From assembly GCA_002917075.1 (NCBI GenBank), contig NTMA01000078.1, forward strand, positions 70,874 through 134,873: a stretch of 64,000 bases of DNA, given 5' to 3'. Position 1 is the first letter of the stretch. Each line of letters opens with the position of its first letter. Position numbers and translations under genes: made by a program. The stretch is from Hawksworthiomyces lignivorus. Lineage: Eukaryota; Ascomycota; Sordariomycetes; Ophiostomatales; Ophiostomataceae. Below the pieces are notes generated by a model. It worked only from the letters and a program-made list of their open reading frames with translations. It made no database searches and was not told the origin of the DNA. This document shows, in pieces, positions 33,126 to 44,100 of this stretch.

Positions 33126-36005
33126 ATGGAGCCGTTCTCATTCGCTAGCTCTGAGGCGCTCAACCTGCCTGTCAGCATCCGCATCGTCAGCCTCGAAGGC
33201 GATGAGACACCCTTCCCCGACTCCACGCTTGTCACGCATCCCGAGATCCGCCACATCGGCGCCAACACAAACCAGCATTCAGATTTATATGCGACTGCCC
33301 AAGTTTGGGCCGGGTCCAAGCCACTGACTGTGCCGGTGCAGACAGCTTATCGGTCATTCAAAGCAGAGCGGAAATGGAACGAATGGCTGACATTACCCAT
33401 CCGCTATTCGGGGCTCCCGGGAGACGCAAACGTGGCCATTACTATCTGGGATGTCTCGCCAACGAGCAGTAGCCAGAATATGCGAGGCCCTGCTGTTCCA
33501 TTTGGCGGCACCACTATCCAGCTGTTTGACAAGGACAACCAGCTTCAAAAAGGCCGATACAAATGCTACGTGCATCGGTTGGCCGAAGCAGATGGTTACG
33601 AAAATTCGACGACGCCCGCGTTTCCGGACAAGGGGTTGGCGAAAGAGCGAAGAGCAAAGAAGAAAACCCCTGCGGCTCAGGCTGCAGGGGACAGATACGA
33701 CGGCGTAGATGATGGAGAGGATGCTGACTCTGGCGAAAGCGACAACAACGGTCGCGGAAGCATTCGAGATCCAAATGCCGCAGAGATAGCAAGAATGGAT
33801 CGGCTGTTCAAAAAGCACGAAATGGGCGAGATACCGCGGGTGGAATGGCTGGACCAGCTCGTGTTTCGCGGGTTCGAGAAGCGGTGCATGCAGAGTGCTT
33901 CATCCTCTTTGAGGGTGAAGCACACCTATCCAGCCGGCGCAGAGTTGTCTACATTAGAGAGAAACGATGCAAACCGTCGACCTGGGCCGTCCCGGTTTCT
34001 GCTCAATGTCGAATTTCCGCGCTTCGACTTTCCCGTTGTCTTTGTCGACCACGAGTATCCCCTACCGCCCATATCATCCTTGCAGAACTTATCGAACTCG
34101 CAGTCGGGGCTCGTGCTAAAGCCACCACCTGAAGTGCACTTCGGCCCTGGCATTGGAGCAGCAGGTGATTCCGGGCTAGGCGGTCGCCTGATCCGCGTGT
34201 ATGACCCAGAGGTAGGCGCCCGAGACAACCCGGCGGAGAGTAAACATCGGAGGCTCGTCCGCAGCCAACACCGCCATGGCACACTCGACAAGGATTTAAA
34301 GCCCAATGCCAAACTACGGGATGAACTCAATGGGATCATGTCATATCCGCCAACCCAGGTGCTCTCATCCGAGGAGAAGGATCTGGTTTGGAAGTTCCGA
34401 TACCATTTGACGCGGGACAAGAAAGCTGTTACCAAATTTGTCAAGTCAGTCAACTGGCAGGACGTAGCAGAAGCCAAGCAGGCCGTACAAGTACTGAGCC
34501 GCTGGACAAACATCGATGTGGACGACGCACTAGAGCTGCTGGGACCTACATTTGATCATCGGTCCGTGCGGGCATATGCTGTAGAGCGGCTGCGCAAGTC
34601 CGGAGATAGTGAGTTGTTGTTATATTTGCTGCAGCTAGTGCAGGCGCTTAAATTTGAGCATATCTCAACAACCGAGGCGGCAGAAAGAGGAGATCAAGAG
34701 GGCGTGATAGATGAAACGGCAACGTCAACTACGACGCACGATTCATCACTAGCACGCTTTCTGATCTCTCGGGCGGCGGGCAATCTGATGCTAGGAAACT
34801 ACTTCTACTGGTACCTAATGGTCGAGTGCGATGACCACAGCGCAGAACAATCCGCTGAGTATCGTGCGGTGTACCGCAAGGTGGCTTACGATTTTATGGC
34901 CGAGCTGGAAATGCAGCCGAATGGCCCCGAAACACGAAAAACACTGCGGCGGCAGGCAGAATGGGTGGCCGTGATGGCTAAGATTGCAGGAGAGATCAAA
35001 GAGGCGCATGAGTCTATTGCGCGACGAAGCGAACGTGTCCGGCATTTCCTTCAAGATGCCAAGAATGAGTTAGTGACGATCGATCCACCCCTGCCGCTGC
35101 CGCTTGATCCTTCGGTGGAGATCGTCGGTGTGGTGGCGGGTAGCGCGGACGACGTGACGGTCTTCAAATCCTCTCTACACCCCATTAAGGTGGCCTTTAA
35201 GGACCGACAAGGCCGCAAATATCCGATTCTTTTCAAGATGGGCGACGATCTGCGACAAGACCAACTAGTCATACAGATTATCACGCTCATGGATCAACTG
35301 CTTCAAAAGGAGAATTTGGACTTGAAGCTGACGCCGTACAAGATTTTGGCCACGAGCAATCGCATGGGCTTAACACAATTTGTGCCGTCTGTCAGCTTTC
35401 AGAGTCTGGCAGCTCGCTACAAGGGAGCCCCGAATGCTGCTCTGGCATACTTGCGGCAGAACAACCCTGATGCAAATGCGCCACTCGGTTTGCGTCGGGA
35501 GGCGCTGGACACATTTGTGAAATCATGTGCGGGCTACTGCGTGATTACGTACATTCTAGGCGTAGGCGATCGACATCTCGACAATCTTCTATTAGCTCCC
35601 GATGGCCATTTCTTCCATGCAGATTTTGGATTCATTCTTGGTCGCGACCCGAAGCCGTTCGCACCAGCTATGAAGTTAAGCAAGGAAATGGTAGAGGCCA
35701 TGGGTGGCAGTGGATCAGAGCACTATCGCCAATTCAAACAGTACTGCTTTCTTGCGTACACCGCACTCCGCAAGTCAAGCAATCTCATTCTGAATCTGTT
35801 CAGCCTGATGGTCGACGCCAACATCCCGGACATTTTGTGGGAACCTGACAAGACGGTCCTGAAGGTACAGGAACGATTTCACCTAGAGCTTAACGAAGAA
35901 GACGCGATTCGGCACTTTGAACGGGTGATTGACGATAACCTCAATGCGTTTGTGCCCGTGGTAATAGATCGGCTGCACGAGTTTGTGCAAGCGTTCCGGG
36001 CATAA
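33126..36005 (+). CDS. VPS34: Class III phosphatidylinositol 3-kinase Vps34
   Basis: Makes phosphatidylinositol 3-phosphate on endosomes, vacuole and autophagosome precursors, in complexes with Vps15 and Vps30/Atg6. Single exon, 959 residues. In order: a C2 domain (about 1-300, with WNEWLTLPIRY), the PIK helical domain (about 410-640, with the NYFYWYLMVEC turn), and the lipid kinase domain (about 700-959). Kinase motifs are complete: FKMGDDLRQDQL, the catalytic loop GVGDRHLDNLL with Asp815 and Asn820, and the activation segment start DFG at 833-835. The C-terminal amphipathic helix ends VDRLHEF-like (VIDRLHEFVQAFRA). I chose the start at 33126 because MEPFSF leads directly into the C2 domain; upstream codons are pyrimidine-rich leader. 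A Gly/Asp-rich linker around 200-230 is unremarkable. Confidence 0.95.
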   Translation: MEPFSFASSEALNLPVSIRIVSLEGDETPFPDSTLVTHPEIRHIGANTNQHSDLYATAQVWAGSKPLTVPVQTAYRSFKAERKWNEWLTLPIRYSGLPGDANVAITIWDVSPTSSSQNMRGPAVPFGGTTIQLFDKDNQLQKGRYKCYVHRLAEADGYENSTTPAFPDKGLAKERRAKKKTPAAQAAGDRYDGVDDGEDADSGESDNNGRGSIRDPNAAEIARMDRLFKKHEMGEIPRVEWLDQLVFRGFEKRCMQSASSSLRVKHTYPAGAELSTLERNDANRRPGPSRFLLNVEFPRFDFPVVFVDHEYPLPPISSLQNLSNSQSGLVLKPPPEVHFGPGIGAAGDSGLGGRLIRVYDPEVGARDNPAESKHRRLVRSQHRHGTLDKDLKPNAKLRDELNGIMSYPPTQVLSSEEKDLVWKFRYHLTRDKKAVTKFVKSVNWQDVAEAKQAVQVLSRWTNIDVDDALELLGPTFDHRSVRAYAVERLRKSGDSELLLYLLQLVQALKFEHISTTEAAERGDQEGVIDETATSTTTHDSSLARFLISRAAGNLMLGNYFYWYLMVECDDHSAEQSAEYRAVYRKVAYDFMAELEMQPNGPETRKTLRRQAEWVAVMAKIAGEIKEAHESIARRSERVRHFLQDAKNELVTIDPPLPLPLDPSVEIVGVVAGSADDVTVFKSSLHPIKVAFKDRQGRKYPILFKMGDDLRQDQLVIQIITLMDQLLQKENLDLKLTPYKILATSNRMGLTQFVPSVSFQSLAARYKGAPNAALAYLRQNNPDANAPLGLRREALDTFVKSCAGYCVITYILGVGDRHLDNLLLAPDGHFFHADFGFILGRDPKPFAPAMKLSKEMVEAMGGSGSEHYRQFKQYCFLAYTALRKSSNLILNLFSLMVDANIPDILWEPDKTVLKVQERFHLELNEEDAIRHFERVIDDNLNAFVPVVIDRLHEFVQAFRA

Positions 36006-36386
36006 ATTTGAGAGTAAAGACTTTCAAAGCAGGATTTCTTGATGTTACACTCGCTGAATTTTTTGTCGGTATCATGCAAAACTTAAAGAGCCAGTCGTTC
36101 GTCAAAGACACCCCATTTCTTTCGTTCATTGTTACTTAGTGTCACTTGCGACACATCTTACCTTCTTACACGTCACCTCAATAGTAGTCAATGGCTGTCG
36201 AAATATGAAACGAGAAAGTATGCAAAGTCGAAGCCGTCACTGGCTTTTGTAATTCTATTCCACGAGCTCCTCCCTTTTCCACAATACGTGATATCCATTA
36301 CATCGTGATACAAAACTCAAAATGCAAATCGAAATTTGAGACATTAAATGCAAACGCAGAATATGCAGCCAAAATGTTCGCTAAGC
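36006..36386. other. Convergent 3' region, VPS34 and fasciclin-like gene
   Basis: 381 bp between stops. AT-rich, with nothing else seen. Confidence 0.6.
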
Positions 36387-39300
36387 CTAAATCACGAAAA
36401 GAGTAACAAAGACGGATATTACAGACATAGTAATAGCAAAGCCGGTGTTGCTAATACGGTCTGACATGGCGGCATTCTCGGAGGCCGACGCGACGACGAT
36501 CTGCAAAACAGTTAGAAGCGCGACAAAAAGACTAGTGAAGCAGGAAGAATGCGATGAAAGGATTTCCTTACATCGTCAATAATGTGAGCAACGCCGTTTG
36601 ATAGAACGATATTGGCGGTTGTGATTAAGACTCCGTTAACGTAGTAGTTTTCGTAAGAATCGGAGGTAATAGTGAGCTCACGGCCATTTTTGGTTTTTAA
36701 AACTTGGCCGTTTGACAGATTAGGTAGATATCCAACAGCTTCGCCATCCTCTGCTACGACGACGTGATCCTCGACAACGCTGAGGAAATCACTAGATGAT
36801 GTGAAGTGAGCCGACTGAACAGCAGCATTGTTAGGCACAAAGACAGTGATAGATGAGGTGTTATCAAGTGTCTCAGTAAGACCTGCCTCCGAGACCAAAT
36901 TAGCAAAGCTAGAGTAGCCTAGGATTTCGGTAGTATCAGAAAGCGACTCCGGTATCGTAAAAAAGCTAAGGTAGAGGGTAGGAGAGTTAGCCGAGTAGGG
37001 ACACACAATGAATTAGAAAGAATAGAATAGCAAGGATGAAGCTGGGGAGGGAGAGGGGGCTGGAAAAGTCCCAAACAGAACGCACCCATCCAATACTTGA
37101 ATGTAACCAGCACTGTACGCAATGTCAGGGTTGTACAAGTTCACTGCTGCGCCAAGTCCCGAATAAAGAGTCACGAGTGAGGTATCGGACGTAGTATTGG
37201 TGCTTGATGTGCCGTTGGACGTGCTATTCGAACGACTGTACAAAGTGTTTCGAGAAGTCACTCTTCGGTAGTCAGAGACGACCACTTGCGTCGATCCTCT
37301 CAGATTTGCGGTTGGGTCGTTGGTCGAAACAACAGAGCCAGGAATGGAACGAAGTCTAGCTAAGTTTGTCTGATCCTTATCAGCAGAAAGCTGAGCCTTT
37401 TGAACTTGTGCGGGAGTGAGCGAGCGCCGCCGCAGGGCAGAGGAATTGAAGAACTTGTCGCCGACGGCAAAGATGGTCTTGACCGAGGGCGAATTGTAGA
37501 GTGCCCAGATGTCAGGATCTGATTTGAGAAAGTTTAAAAACTCGGAACAACCCGCAAAAATAAGGGCATCATCGATTGAAGCACCGGCTGGAAGTGTCGC
37601 AGGCGACGAGGAGCCCCCGGAGCCCCCGGAACTCCCGGAACTCCCGGAACTCCCGGAACTCCCGGAATTCCCAGAATTTCCGGAATTCCCGGATGGATTT
37701 GACGGCTTGTTCGCGTTAGGAGCCGCTGTTGCTTTAGCGGACGCATCGGATGCCTGCGAGGCCTGAGATGCTGCCGATGCAGCTTGTGAGGCTGCCGAAA
37801 CTGCTTGTGACGCCGCCGATGCTGCTTGAGACGCAGCCGCTGCTGCCTGCGAAACGGCATTCTGCTGTGAAGCCGCCTTTGCGTTTGCTCCAGAGTTTTG
37901 CTGTGATGCCTCCTGAGACGCCGATGATGCTGCTGATGCTGCCTGCGACGCCGCTGATGCCGCTTGAGATGCCGCTGACGCAGCTTGAGATGCCGCCGAC
38001 GCGGCAGCGGCAGGGGAGGCAGCTGACGCCTGAGATGCAGCCTGTGAAGCTGCTGATGCCGCTTGTGATGCTGCCGATGCCGCTTGTGATGCCGCCGAAG
38101 CTGCTGCTGCTGGTGCTGATGCAGAAGCTTGTGATGCTGCTTGTGAAGCTTGCGATGCTGCCTGAGACGCTTGAGATGCGGCCTGCGAAGCTTGTGATGC
38201 GGCTTGTGATGCTTGCGATGCCTGTGACGCTGCCTGCGACGCCGCCTGGGAAGCCTGTGAAACTGCTTGTGAAGGGTTCTTAGTTGGTTGCGAAGCTGCT
38301 ACCGTAGGATCAGCAGTCGGATTCACAGCCGTACTTGGCGTAGTAGGTGATGTTGCCGTATTAGGAGTTGTAGGAGCTGAACCGGAGTTTAAAGATGTAG
38401 GATCGAGCGATGTCGTAGGGTTTGGAGATGTCGTGGGATTTGGGGACGTTGTAGGATTTGGAGACGTTGTAGGGTTTGGAGATGTCGTAGGGTTTGGAGA
38501 TGTCGTAGGGTTTGGAGATGTCGTGGGGTTTGGGGACGTTGTAGGATTTGGAGTTGTCGTAGGGTTGGGAGATGTCGTAGGGTTGGGGGATGTCGTAGGG
38601 TTGGGAGATGTCGTAGGGTTGGGAGATGTCGTAGGGTTGGGAGATGTCGTAGGGTTGGGAGATGTCGTAGGGTTGGGAGATGTCGTAGGGTTGGGAGATG
38701 TCGTAGGGTTGGGAGATGATGTGAGAATAGGAGACGATGTCTTCGATGATGATTTGGTCTTAAGAGACGATGAAGCTGTCTTAGGAGATGTTGTCTCGGA
38801 AAGCATTGTGAATGTTTTCCATGTTGCCGTTGGTGTGTTTGACGTCGTCTGGACCCAAGAAGAACTCGGTACGTTGATATCAGGTGTCGAAGAAGCCGCC
38901 GTTACCGAAACGGTCGATATGCTCAAGTCAGAGATATTCTCTGTTCCTGATGGTGACGAGTTCGACGCGCTTGAAGAGGTCTGTATGGGCACAGTTCCAC
39001 TCACTACCGTGCTTGGTTTGGTCGACACGCTTGAAACAGCGGAAGATCCAGCTGATGGACTGAGAATTGATGAACTCGGAATCGACGGACCAGATAGTGA
39101 AGGGTTAGATACTGACGGGCCTATGGGTAGGCTGGATGCTGAGGGACCTGCTGAGTAGCCTACTGAGGCGCTCGATGCCGAAGGGCCTGCTGAGTATCCT
39201 ACTGAGGCGCTCGATTCTGAAGGGCCTACTGAGTAGCTTACTGAGACACTCGATGCAGAAGGGCCTGCTGAGTAGCCTATTGAAGCGCTTGATACTGAAG

Positions 39301-41101
39301 GGCCTATTGAGACGCTCGATGCTGAGGGGCCTACTGAGTAGCCCACTGAGGCGCTCGATACTGAAGGGCCAATTGAGACGCTCGATACTGAAGGGTCTAC
39401 TGAGGCACTCGATGCTGAGGGGCCTATTGAGACGCTCGATACTGAAGGGCTCACCGAGTAGCCTACTGAGACACTCGATACTGAAGGGCCTGTTGAGTAG
39501 CCTACCGAGGCGCTCGATACTGAAGGGCCAATTGAGACGCTCGATACCGAAGGGCCTACCGAGACACTCGATGCTGAAGGGCCCATTGAGATGCTCGATG
39601 TCGAGGGGCCCACTGAGACGCTCGATGCTGACGGGCCTATTGAGACGCTCGATGCCGATGGTCCTGCTGAGTAGCCTACTGATGCACTCGATGCTGAAGG
39701 GCCTGCTGAGTAGCCTATTGGGGCGCTTGATACTGAAGGGCCTATTGAGACGCTCGATGCTGAGGGGCCTACTGAGTAGCCTACTGAGGCGCTCGATACT
39801 GAGGGGCCTGCTGAGACGTCCGATGCCGAAGGGCTTGCTGAGTAGCCCACTGAGGCGCTCCACATCGAAGGGCCTACTGAAAAGCCTACTGAGGGGCTTG
39901 ATACCGAAAGGTCTATTGAGACGCTCGATACTGAAGGGCCTGTTGAAGCGCTCGATGCTGAAGGGCCTGCTGAGTAGCCTCCTGAGGCGCTCGATACTGA
40001 GGGGCCTACCGATATGCTATATACTGACGGACCTGCAGACAGAGCAGATGCTGACGGGTCAGGTATTGATAGACTAAATGCTGACGGGCCAAGTTTTGAC
40101 GGATCGGATATTGATAAGATAGGCACTGACGGATCCAGAATTGAGAGGCTAGATGCCGATGGGCCGGATGCTGCCGTGGATCCAGCACTTGGCAGAATTA
40201 GAAGAGTGCAAGTGCTTGTGGCAATTGTAGAGTAGGTGGATGTAGTCATAGTGACTGCCAAGACGCTGTAGTTGAAGCATGAAGAATCTGGGTTCGCGCT
40301 TCTGCGAAGAATTGGGAGAAATGTGGTGGTGGGCTGTGATAAAGAAGGGCTGCTTGAAAGAACGATGTCACCTAGAGATGTTGAGATTGAGTTATTGGAC
40401 CATTTCATAGACGGACTACTTGGTGCGACCGATGAAGGGTTCAGCGAATTTACGGAAGTGAGTCCTGGCGGACCTCTTAACGGACTACTTGATGTCGATG
40501 CAGAGCGCGTTGAAGTTCCTGGTGGACTACTCATGATTTTCATAGTAGATAACGTGGTAACCTGAAAAGAGCTTGGCGAAGTGTCGCTAGTCAATGGGTA
40601 AGTGCCATTATTCGACAAGCTCGGTGAGGACGGGTATCTTGAGGAGCCTTGCTGTATTGTCGTAGTGCTAACATGGCTGGCAGGGAGATCGGATGAGGAG
40701 CCAGCAATAGGCGAGTTTGTTGAGGTGCTTAAAGGCGATATTGAACTGAGGGATACCTCCGTAGTCGTGGTGTTCAGTGGGAAGGCAGCGCTGGTCAGAA
40801 CCGATGGGCAAGGTATGCCCTGAGTGATGGTCGTTTGTGTCGTCTCATATATGACCACTGGGACGGTTGTGGTCAATACGAAGCAGGAGCTCACGGTTTC
40901 TGTAAATGGTGATGTGTAACTGTAAGGCTGCGGATCCTCAGTCACAATTGAGTCGGGGAAGGACCATACATCCTCAGCCAGGACGCTGAGAATCGGTTTT
41001 GGTATGAGGCGGAACCATGGTAGTGCCACGGCAGAAGACGGCAGGTGGGAGAGAAGAGCAACGGCCACCACTCCGCTGCGTGATGGCTGTGAGAATTTCA
41101 T
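36387..41101 (-). CDS. Repeat-rich secreted, GPI-type protein with fasciclin-like domain
   Basis: Three exons, 41101-37086, 36965-36572 and 36500-36387, give 1507 residues. A signal peptide (about 1-26) leads to Ser/Thr-rich sequence. Then come three repeat blocks: GPSVSSAS/GYSAGPSASS-type units at about 317-667, a TTSPNP hexapeptide repeated about 17 times at about 794-900, and Ala-Ser-Gln units (ASQAASQ) at about 937-1120. A short Asn/Gly/Ser linker follows (about 1137-1167). The region 1170-1470 reads as fasciclin (FAS1): ASIDDALIFAGCSEFLNFL, TIFAVGDKF, then TEILGYSSFANLVSEAGL, TVFVPNNAA and VNGVLITTANIVLSNGVAHIID. The last exon adds a hydrophobic tail with a short polar spacer, fitting a GPI-attachment signal. 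FAS1 domains serve adhesion in fungi and animals, so a heavily O-glycosylated wall adhesin is likely. Both introns keep frame and restore FAS1 sequence. Confidence 0.88.
37598..37692. repeat. 9-bp tandem repeat coding for Gly-Ser
   Basis: About ten units of AACTCCCGG and close variants, read on the minus strand as Ser-Gly-containing triplets of the flexible linker before the fasciclin region. Confidence 0.8.
37740..38290. repeat. Imperfect repeats coding for Ala-Ser-Gln
   Basis: Short units of 9 and 12 bases coding for ASQ and AASQ on the minus strand. They use varied synonymous codons, so this block looks older than the neighbouring 18-bp array. Confidence 0.8.
38408..38716. repeat. 18-bp tandem array coding for Thr-Thr-Ser-Pro-Asn-Pro
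   Basis: About 17 copies of an 18-bp unit (GGAGATGTCGTAGGGTTT on the plus strand). Two sub-arrays are visible: copies with GGGTTTGGAG or GGATTTGG up to about 38560, then nearly identical copies with GGGTTGGGAG to the end. Confidence 0.92.
39110..40020. repeat. Higher-order repeats coding for Ser-rich wall region
   Basis: Many copies of a unit of roughly 30 or 48 bp built from CTCGATACTGAAGGGCC and CTGAGTAGCCTACTGAGG blocks. On the minus strand they code for GPSVSS and VGYSAGPS segments. Confidence 0.85.
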
Positions 41102-44100
41102 GGCGAAGTAAAGCGAACACCAGCGGTAGGGAGGGATAGGAAAGATGTAACAACCAAGTGCATAACTGCTCCGAAAACATGAAAACTGTGAACATTCAAG
41201 CTACGAAAATACAGATGGACAAGAACGTCTGGGGAAAATAGATATAAGCTATTGACATGTGGGAAATGGGCTGTTCTTCAGAAGAGCCTGACAAAAAGAA
41301 GTCGAGTATTTTTTTTCTTCTTCTTGTTCTTGCTGCAGGTACGCTCCATATTGGGCTAGAGCAACGCCGAGGGCCGGATCAAATAATAGTATGGGTCCTT
41401 GACAGCTCCAGCAGTTGGCACATTTTGCCCAGCCCAAGTCTTTTCACACCATTAGCGGTATGAAGAAACACATAAGAAATATTCTACAAATTTACTCAAG
41501 CAGCAGGTAAGGAAACAGACCAAGCTGGGGGGAGTGGATGTACAACTACATCGTGCGGCTTGGCCAGCTATAGACAAACACCTAATGCAGCTCTCTGTCG
41601 GGGACTGGGCGACCGTGTAAGAAAGGAAGGCAATATTTACTAGCTGGAAAGAGGGTTGTTTTTGATGGCAGAGCCCATAGGAGAGTTCAAAGGCTCCAGA
41701 CACTTACACGTACTCGTACAGGATTGTGGATGGTCTGAAAACAATGATTTGAAGCGGCGTGGTTCTTGGAAGAGCGCACCCAAGGCAAAAAAGGTTGCGG
41801 CAGGGGCAGCAGCAGTTCTTACCCAGCTTAGCAGCTACAACAAAAAAAAAAAGAGGGGAAAAGATAAAAACATTGGATGGCGCCGATCAAGATGAGAACA
41901 GTATAGACTAGGAAGTACATACATAGCAAAGACGGCCAAGCAATAGATACGAGCAAAGCCAGCGGCACACGCACAGGCAAATAAACAATTACAAAGCTGT
42001 ATTAACCCCTACCCGTACACGTATAACCTGGCACAAAGGCCGTAAAACAGACGGCGTACGGAGGACTTAACCATAACTACGAGTACGAGAGTACATGTTC
42101 GTACAAAACGCGGATATGATGGCCACCTTGGCTTAGGTTTAGAAGTCGGGGGTAAGATCTGTGAAGCTAATTTGGCGGAGAGGGGGAGCCACACCTCCCT
42201 CGCAAACGGGCGAAGACAAAGCATGTCTTTGTGATGGCTGCCATTGGCCCCCCTCTGTTAGCTGTCATTGGCCATCTAATAAGGCTAGAAACACGGAGAC
42301 CAGCCGGAACAGAGTGGATTGAAGCCGGCCTCGTGTTAGACCCTGGACCAGCTGTTTTTGTTTTTTCAGATAGCGCTCCTTTATCTGGGTCTTTTTTTTT
42401 CTTTCTTTTTCTTGTTTGTTTCTTTTTCGAGTCTTCTCCCTTCGCTTCCGCTGCAGGCGTGCTCATGCTCACAGAATATGTTCAGTTTGGTTACCACCCT
42501 CTCCTCTTTCAGTAGTCTTCCTCCGAAAGCAATCTCTTTTTCGCCTCTACATCGTACCTTTGCCATTAGTGCATCGCCAAAATCCACCAAGTAAATGCGT
42601 GTACGCAGAACACAAATATACAGGTACATGGCGCGCACACCCTAGCCGTACTCCTACCAGAATCGCAAAGCATTTCGCCTTATGCCCTCTTCCATGTCCC
42701 CATGCGCAATATCTAGCCCTATGCTGGCATAGCAAAGCCTATACACACAAAAAACCGCACGCTGGATGAGATGGCAATGGCCCCTCTCCTGCCTTTTCTA
42801 GTCTCTGGCAATCCCACCGTTGTACTACTGTGCACATGTCGTACTTGCATGCGTGTACTGCGCAAGTGTGTGGCCGTATGCGCGGTGCGTAATTAAGTGC
42901 AGAGCCTTTGCTCCCAAGCGACGGAAGGCGCAAAAGCCAAGATTCAAAAAGATCATCCAACCAATCAAGGATGGCACATAAGACCCCCACTGGCGGGCGA
43001 GCCTCATCGGCGATCCACTTCATCGGGTTTTGTCCACTCCCATGCAGCGACGCACGGTGAGACCGCATGTGCCGCTATTCACTCTCAGGTGCGAATAATA
43101 GTCCCCGATCAAGGCCTGTCGAGCTTGCAGACCCGCTCAGACATGAATTTCTTTACTGCTTCGGGTCTTTTCAGCTCCCATAGCGTCCACGACTCAACGC
43201 GCAATTTATTGAGAAGCTAACTAAAAATGGTATAAGTTAGACCACCACCAATGATAGTCTTGGGTCTTTCGAGTTCTGGTCTTTTTTTTCGTACTCCGTA
43301 ATACAGCACCGTCAGTTTCTGCTTGATACGTACGACTGCAGATGGACCCAGGTGCCGACTTCCAGAGTGGGTCTCGTCAAGGTACAAAGCGTACTCGTAC
43401 TTTTCTGCAGGAAGCAGGCAGGAAAGAAAAGCAAAAGCAAGGACCTACTGTAACTGTGAGGACCAGAAAGGTGAGAATACAGGAGCATGGACGTGCTAAA
43501 GAGCAGTAGGAGACAAAGAGCAAATAGTTTGCGGGATTGGTTCTGTGCCGAAACGTGGCAGTACCCTGTAACCGTAGCCGTTAAGGAGCGGAGCAGATGG
43601 TGGACAAAAACATTTCGTGCTGTTTTAAGCCTATGAGCAAGGTCTACGATACAGTCAAGCCCACATGTGACACCATGTTTGTGAACGATAGAGTGTGTGT
43701 ATGCTTACCCAAAGCAGCCAGGCCATATATTACCAAGATGCCAGTTTTTTCTTTGTCCTTGCATCACAAAAGCAAGCAAATACATGGGTATTTCGCAATA
43801 GAAAGCCGCGATGGAACCCTCTGGACATGATGGGAAACAATATTCGATATGAAGAGCCCTGATGTATAGCGCAGAGAGAAAGCCGGCCTAGCTATGCTCA
43901 TATATGACACGAGTTCAGGTCTATTCCAAACTCGGTGCCTTTTTGACAACAATCCCCACCGTACTGTACTGACGAAAGGCCAGACCTGTCAACATCTTAC
44001 TCTATTGCATGCTTGCCTGCACCGGCGTATGCTTCAGGAAAGACGGTCGAACCGATATAACTGACCATCGATGACTATTCGTTGAGAATACGAATTACAC

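Noticed and set aside
38433..39158. Open frame of 241 codons, plus strand, rich in Gly-Asp-Val
   Set aside because: It is the mirror of the 18-bp array of the minus-strand gene. The repeat period is a multiple of three, which keeps this frame open; it has no signal, domain or family features.
39105..39863. Second minus-strand frame of 252 codons within the same repeats
   Set aside because: It overlaps the fasciclin-like gene in another frame and is purely repeat-derived. The main frame has signal peptide, FAS1 region and tail.
39136..40077. Open frame of 313 codons, plus strand, rich in Leu-Arg-Ser
   Set aside because: It arises from the Ser-rich nested repeat of the fasciclin-like gene read on the opposite strand. 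The composition is pure repeat.
43597..43830. Frame with Cys pairs resembling a LysM segment
   Set aside because: Spacing and hydrophobic positions do not fit LysM, and there is no signal peptide.
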